Positions 63,537-64,000 of a stretch of 64,000 nt of DNA are shown piece by piece. A program made the position numbers and the translations under genes. Below the pieces are notes generated by a model, which ran no database searches, was not told the DNA's origin, and worked only from the letters and a program-made list of their open reading frames with translations. The stretch is from Deltaproteobacteria bacterium HGW-Deltaproteobacteria-18 (GTDB taxonomy: Bacteria; Desulfobacterota; Desulfovibrionia; Desulfovibrionales; Desulfomicrobiaceae): the NCBI GenBank assembly GCA_002841885.1, contig PHBE01000009.1:210227-274226 (forward strand), read 5' to 3'. Positions within the stretch are counted from its first letter, which is position 1. Each line of letters opens with the position of its first letter.

Positions 63537-64000
63537 TCAGGTCTCGCTTTGACTTTTCTTTGCCACTGCCTTCACCTTCGCAACGTTGCTTTTGAACTCT
63601 TCATCCTGGGCCATCCGCCGTTCAACTCTGGTCAGGGTGGTGCTAACAGCGCTGCGATTGCGGACTGACATGATCAGCGATTTGTTGCAGTGGTAGTCCA
63701 CACAGAGTGCGTAGCAGATAAATTGCCACATCCCGGGGTTCATTCGTGGAGCCGCGTTTGGAAATGAATAAAATTGCCTCATCCATTTCGTAAATTGTGA
63801 GGACCGCTGCCATGATTTCCCGGGCAGATGGGGCGAGATATCTTGCGGTGGACACTTCGCGATTCGTCTTCGCCAGAAAGAATCGGTCTTTGATCTTGTT
63901 TATGAAATCCTTTCCGCCGAGGAGCGCAGGCAAATTCATCCTGGAGAAAATATCGTCCAATCTCCCGTCATCGTCCTTGGCCATGAAGCGGCGATATCCT
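63537..64000 (-). pseudogene. second RAYT-type transposase with DnaA-like C-terminal domain, frameshifted and cut by the window edge
   Basis: The minus strand encodes the C-terminal part of a larger RAYT (REP-associated-type) protein: an internal DnaA-domain-III-like or helix-turn-helix segment with VSTARYLAPSAREIMAAVL and GSTNEPRDVAIYLLRTLCGLPLQQIADH, then, after a frame change near 63,665, SVRNRSAVSTTLTRVERRMAQDEEF as in DnaA-like C-termini. The N-terminal catalytic part lies right of the window. The frame change and isolation suggest it is broken. It differs from the short RAYT near 12,235. Confidence 0.7.

Overview
The window is a GC-rich, densely coded bacterial chromosome segment. The gene repertoire is typical of a Gram-negative anaerobic sulfate-reducer-type deltaproteobacterium, probably Desulfovibrionales (Desulfomicrobium-like). 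It includes a ferredoxin/nitroreductase/flavodoxin cassette, a NifX-like and an IscU-like iron-sulfur protein, a NIL-domain ferredoxin, a fused STAS-MlaE permease, CheZ and many c-di-GMP proteins. This placement is an inference from gene content; there is no rRNA marker in the window.

Layout. 1-1644 holds the N-terminal part of a SWIM-zinc-finger SNF2-type protein running off the left edge. 2147-7822 holds the bifunctional ppGpp enzyme Rel, an FKBP/SlyD-type isomerase, a secreted zinc-phospholipase-like protein and release factor 3. 8015-11798 holds small secreted or hypothetical proteins and a divergent pair, an EamA exporter and a MocR regulator, around a clear palindromic operator. 11861-12993 is a repeat island: REP hairpins, a 24-bp tandem hairpin array and a frameshifted REP-associated tyrosine transposase (RAYT). 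12990-16612 holds trmJ, ychF and an aminotransferase-ferredoxin pair. 16684-18592 holds a higBA toxin-antitoxin pair with its promoter/operator and an FKBP-like/methyltransferase fusion. 18679-25821 is a redox and iron-sulfur accessory stretch (DUF5320, IscU-like, EamA, ferredoxin-nitroreductase, flavodoxin, HxlR, DUF401, YchJ, NifX-like, AhpD-like, RidA). 25831-30323 holds a LOG protein and an Mla-type lipid transport operon. 30528-34153 holds unknown proteins and a PAS-GGDEF diguanylate cyclase. 35431-40553 holds a TPR protein, dprA, an HDOD/GGDEF signalling set and a frameshifted xerC. 40709-48141 is a long minus-strand run (cheZ, PilZ, NIL-ferredoxin, CpoB-like, PLDc_N-like, lgt, lspA, ileS). 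48449-52479 holds galE and an M16C protease. 52803-57545 holds three tandem receiver/HD-GYP proteins. 57583-58789 holds tRNA-Tyr and tRNA-Thr around a secreted protein. 59190-63453 holds a radical SAM protein and a PAS-degenerate GGDEF-degenerate EAL protein. The right edge carries a tRNA-Arg 3' fragment (putative attachment site) and a broken second RAYT.

Themes. Cyclic-di-GMP signalling is unusually dense: a diguanylate cyclase, a receiver-GGDDF protein, a PilZ protein, three HD-GYP proteins (one lacking metal ligands) and a degenerate dual-domain protein. Lgt and LspA together with IleS form a conserved lipoprotein-maturation neighbourhood, and several lipoproteins (Mla auxiliary, CpoB-like) are nearby. 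Three repeat families shape the intergenic space: REP hairpins tied to the RAYT, a roughly 130-bp imperfect palindromic element present in four places, and one inverted-repeat element between rel and the FKBP gene.

The most interesting signals are the REP/tandem-hairpin island with its RAYT (including a REP that supplies the trmJ stop codon), the four-copy palindromic element that abuts stop codons, and the tRNA 3' fragment that suggests an integrated island beginning at about 63,520 and extending right. I found no convincing evidence of a wholly new defence or CRISPR-like system.
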